DNA of 11,453 nt from Cochliopodium minus (taxonomy: Eukaryota; Discosea; Himatismenida; Cochliopodiidae), in NCBI GenBank assembly GCA_024220525.1, contig JAMYWO010000082.1, positions 148,799 to 160,251 of the forward strand. The letters run 5' to 3'. Of the stretch, positions 8,769 through 11,453 are shown piece by piece; positions within the stretch are counted from its first letter, which is position 1, and each line of letters starts with the position of its first letter. The translations under genes and the position numbers were made by a program. The notes beneath the pieces were generated by a model, which made no database searches, was not told the DNA's origin, and saw only the letters and a list, made by a program, of their open reading frames with translations.

Positions 8769-11345
8769 ATGAAGTTATTTGATGCTTTTAAACCAAATTT
8801 ACGAAAGATAAATGTTGAGAAATTAGCTTCTAAAAAGTATGATTTTTTAAAAAAAAAAAAATGGTGAATTATTTTATTCAAAACATTTTTTTATTTATTT
8901 TCGATATATAAGAATAGGGATCAACATTTTCTCAATAATGATCAAGGAGAACAAAATTTTTTGATATTAGAGAATGATTTGAGAGCAAATTTCTTTTGCA
9001 AATGCTCCAAGCTATTGATGGATGCCAAGACCTGTTATTTATGCACCAAATCATTTTGTAGAGGTTGTTACAAGAATCAGAAGATCTGTGGGAATTGCGG
9101 TGATAAATTAGAGAAAAATATCAAGTTGGCTTCAAGAATAATGTCAATCAAATGCAAATGTATCTTTTGTGGAGAAGAAATGAAGATAATGGGTAAGGAA
9201 ATAAATTTATTCAAAAATTTGTCTAAATAAATATGATTTTATTGTCACATAATGAAAAATTTTTTTGTGAGAATTTAATCTGCAGATATCTCCTTGTAAT
9301 TTGGATCAATTTTATCTCAACATGATATATAATTGTTCAATGAGATCCAAATAATCATATTATCATTATCAGTATATGTTGATTAATATTGACAATCATT
9401 TTTACAAACAAATTTCAATATCACATCCATCTTTACATTTGTACAAATAAAATAAAATATGCTTTGTTTTCATTTCGATGCGATTCTTGGTTTCTGGATA
9501 AAGTTTATAAAAAAATTTCATCCAATTTTAGATTCAATCAATCATCCGCAGACCAAAGAGAAACACAAATTGCCAGAAAACTTTGATTGCAAGGACTGTG
9601 GCTGCAAAATAAAAATTAAAAGCAGCACCATGAGTACTTTGAAGGTGGTTCAACACTACTATTCTTTATGCAAGAAATACGAAAACGAAAACTCCATACT
9701 CAAAAAAGAAATTCTTGAACATAGTTCTAATTTGAATGGTAAAGTTTCATTTTATATCTTTTATATTTTTTTATTTTTTTATTTTTATATTTTTTAATTT
9801 TATTTTTTTTTTTTTCCAAAAAAAATTTTTTAAAAAAGGAAGTTCCAAGGAAATTAAAGTCATCACAATAAACAAAAACACTAATATAAGCACTAATACC
9901 AATTCAAATTTGAATTCAACATTGAACAATTCTAATATCAATGAAAATACAAACACAAATAAAAACACTGATACTAAAAATGTTAATATGATTACAAATA
10001 TCGCTTCTGATACTAACAAAAATTCAAAAATTAATTCTAATAATGTCAATTCTAATACAACCACCAATTCTAATACTAATTCAAATAATCATTCTAATTC
10101 AACAACAACTAATACAAATATAAATTCCAATTCTAATTCTAACATTAAAACTAATATTATTTCTAATTCTAATTCTCATCTTAAAGCAAATGTTAATTCT
10201 AATTCTAATTTTAATATTAAAACAAATGTAAATTCTAATACCAATTCTGATCTTAAAACAAATGTAAATTCTAATATTAATAACCCTAACAAATATGTGA
10301 GCACCAGCAACGTTGTCTCATTCATCAGACCCAACAGAAACAGAGGAAATCTCGATACGAACGAGCTAGTCAGTCCTCCGAGCAAAGACGATGAAATCAC
10401 AAGCACAAGCACCAGTACTTATACCAATTTCAACAACAAGGTTATGTCCATCTACAAAAAAAATGCTAATAATGAAAACAAGATGGGAAGATCTAAGAGC
10501 AATCTCATTTCTGTTATTAGGCCTAATAATAGAGAAAACAATACTTCTAATGTTGATTCTGCTAGCATTACAACAGGTAGTTCTCTTGCCAAAGTCGAAG
10601 ATGTGTTGGATCATAAAAGTAATTTTAATATAATAATATAATAATACAGTAAATTTTTTATTTTTTATTTTTTATTTTTTATTTTTTATTTTTTATATTT
10701 TTTATATTTACATTTTATATTTTATTTCGTAAATTTTTTTATTTTTTTTTTATTTTTCATTATTTATTTTTTATTTTATATTTTTTATTTTTAAATAAAA
10801 GAAAAGGCTGTTTTGTCTTTCAATTTACTGTATGGAATAGGAGTGAGTGTTGATGAAGAAAGATCGAGGAAGCTTTGCATAGAAAGCAGTGATGGTATCT
10901 GATTTTTTATTTAAAATTTTTAATTTTATTTATAGGATTAATGATTTTGTTTTTAAATGTTTTTTCTTAATTTTTCAATTTATTATTTATTTTTAGTACT
11001 TTCATTCAATTTTATTATTGATTCTTTTTTATCATTTATAAATTTTATTATTTCTTATTTTATTGTTTTATTCATTATTTTGTTTATTTTGGATTCTTTT
11101 TTATTTTTTTTCCATCATTTTAATATTTTTTTTTTATTTTTTAAAAGAAGGTAACAAATTCGCAGAAGGAATGATGTACTACTTCGAGTGGAAGAAAGGG
11201 TTGAAGGAAATACAAGTGTTCACCCTTTTCTCCCAGTTCTTCAAGTCGGACACCAACTTGGAATTTGAAGAAACTCCCTACTGTCTCTTTTTTCTTGCTC
11301 GTATGTATGAAAATGGAGAAGGAATTGAAAGGGAAATCAACAAAG
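8769..11345 (+). CDS. RING/TRAF-type zinc-finger protein with Asn-rich linker and Sel1 repeats (3' end outside window)
   Basis: Proposed exons: 8769-8836, 8918-9192, 9532-9738, 9839-10618, 10802-10894, 11148-11345, continuing past the edge; at least 540 aa. Every junction keeps frame with GT-AG ends. Exon 2 encodes an all-Cys RING-like finger with pairs C-K-C, C-Y-L-C, F-C-R-G-C and C-G-N-C; the first pair has one residue between Cys instead of the usual two. Then C-K-C-I-F-C, a His-containing spacer, C-K-D-C-G-C and H-Y-Y-S-L-C resemble a TRAF-type finger, followed by a short predicted coil. Exon 4 is a ~260-residue Asn/Ser/Thr tail. Exons 5-6 are Sel1-like: L-L-Y-G-I-G-V-S-V-D, then G-N-K-F-A-E-G-M-M-Y and L-A-R-M-Y-E-N-G-E-G-I. 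RING families usually act as ubiquitin ligases; that role is inferred. If the donor at 10619 is not used, the protein ends at TAA 10639-10641 (450 aa) and the Sel1 exons belong to a separate gene without a visible start. Confidence 0.72.
8837..8917 (+). other. Intron 1 of the RING/Sel1 gene (predicted)
   Basis: GTATGA to ATAG, 81 nt, phase 2 (AA|G). Splicing places a 22-residue leader directly before the open frame of the RING exon, removing several stops. Confidence 0.82.
9193..9531 (+). other. Intron 2 of the RING/Sel1 gene, 339 nt, unusually complex
   Basis: GTAAGG donor to TTAG acceptor, phase 1 (G|AT). It is the only acceptor in the open stretch before the C-K-D-C-G-C exon that fits phase 1. 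Unlike the other introns it is not dominated by T and A runs. It contains a possible cassette or terminal exon at 9272-9354, described in the findings. Confidence 0.7.
9739..9838 (+). other. Intron 3 of the RING/Sel1 gene (predicted)
   Basis: GTAAAG to AAAG, 100 nt, phase 1 (G|GA). It is extremely T-rich on the sense strand. It is technically open through to the Asn-rich exon, encoding a Phe/Ile run, which is why a naive translation begins inside it. Confidence 0.85.
10123..10275 (+). repeat. 36-bp tandem repeat encoding a 12-residue Asn-rich unit
   Basis: Four full units (10123-10158, 10159-10194, 10195-10230, 10231-10266) and the start of a fifth. The consensus is N-S-N-S-N-S-x-[IL]-K-T-N-[IV]; the periodic Lys/Ala/Thr and aliphatic positions separate it from plain Asn homopolymer. 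Units differ at several bases, so it is a diverged in-frame minisatellite. Confidence 0.85.
10619..10801 (+). other. Intron 4 of the RING/Sel1 gene (predicted), joins tail to Sel1 exons
   Basis: GTAATT donor to AAAG acceptor, 183 nt, phase 1 (A|AA). Its composition is the same as that of the neighbouring introns and unlike the intergenic gaps in this window. The upstream exon becomes 780 nt, a multiple of three. Without splicing, a TAA stop follows within 23 bases of the donor. Confidence 0.65.
10653..10695 (+). repeat. Perfect (ATTTTTT)6 heptamer microsatellite
   Basis: Six exact copies of a 7-bp unit plus a final A, inside the predicted intron 4. The same unit recurs at the right edge. Confidence 0.95.
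10895..11147 (+). other. Intron 5 of the RING/Sel1 gene (predicted)
   Basis: GTATCT donor, phase 1, T-rich. The acceptor is a tandem AAGAAG: cutting after 11147 gives S-S-D-E-G-N, after 11150 gives S-S-D-G-N. Sel1 spacing (A-x-x-G-N) favours the first. Confidence 0.75.
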
Positions 11346-11453
11346 GTATATTTTTATTTTTATTTTTTATTATTTGTTTTTTATTTTCATTTTTTATTTT
11401 TTATTTTTTATTTTTTATTTTTTATTTTTTATTTTTTATTTTTTATTTTTTAT
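11346..11453 (+). other. Start of intron 6 of the RING/Sel1 gene, running off the window
   Basis: GTATAT donor in phase 1 directly after the E-R-E-I-N-K codons. The rest of the window is T-rich with no coding signal. Confidence 0.75.
11389..11453 (+). repeat. Perfect (ATTTTTT)9 heptamer microsatellite at the window edge
   Basis: Nine exact copies of the same 7-bp unit found in intron 4, continuing to the last base. The true copy number is unknown because the array reaches the edge. Confidence 0.95.

Noticed and set aside
9736-9838. Phe/Ile-rich start of the open frame leading into the Asn-rich region, resembling a signal peptide or membrane anchor
   Set aside because: It lies in an intron with good GTAAAG and AAAG ends; splicing gives a continuous zinc-finger to Asn-rich protein in frame.
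9771-10067. 98-codon minus-strand hydrophobic frame
   Set aside because: It is the complement of Asn/Thr codons (AAT, ACA) and of a T-rich intron; no independent support.
10653-10695. T-rich heptamer array considered as a telomere-like repeat
   Set aside because: It has no G on either strand's G-rich side, lies within a gene and fits intron microsatellite slippage.
10957-11154. 65-codon plus-strand frame rich in Phe, Ile and Leu
   Set aside because: It is the translation of a T-rich intron between two Sel1 exons, not a membrane peptide.

Overview
The window looks like a piece of a gene-dense, strongly A+T-rich nuclear genome of a free-living protist. The evidence is two universal eukaryotic genes (a spliceosomal scaffold and an ER lipid kinase), twelve inferable GT-AG introns that are T-rich on the sense strand, intergenic gaps of only about 85-260 bp, and ankyrin, Sel1 and RING/Asn-rich proteins of the kind expanded in amoeboid protists. 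TAA acts as an ordinary stop: it follows the conserved C-terminus of SF3B1. A lineage such as Anaeramoeba, Amoebozoa or Heterolobosea is a guess from style, not shown by the sequence.

Layout: (1) 1-240 (+), the 3' end of a Sel1-repeat gene that enters from the left. (2) 497-3014 (-), a complete dolichol kinase gene that I could rebuild from seven exons, giving 531 codons. (3) a 103-bp divergent promoter gap. (4) 3118-6948 (+), an intronless SF3B1 of 1276 aa. (5) 7043-8683 (+), a two-exon ankyrin-repeat protein of 503 aa. (6) 8769 to beyond the right edge (+), a multi-exon gene with an all-Cys RING-like finger, a TRAF-like zinc finger, a long Asn/Ser/Thr tail and then, across a T-rich intron, Sel1 repeats.

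The genes do not form a pathway. Dolichol kinase makes dolichyl phosphate in the ER for N-glycosylation. SF3B1 holds the branch-site region in U2 snRNP. The ankyrin and RING/Sel1 genes are probably protein-interaction or ubiquitin-type factors. The most unusual item is the RING/TRAF-Asn-rich-Sel1 architecture, supported by a run of phase 1-1 exons. Also notable are the predominance of AAG splice acceptors without a clear polypyrimidine tract and the contrast between an intronless SF3B1 and its intron-bearing neighbours. No tRNA, rRNA, CRISPR array or transposon was seen.
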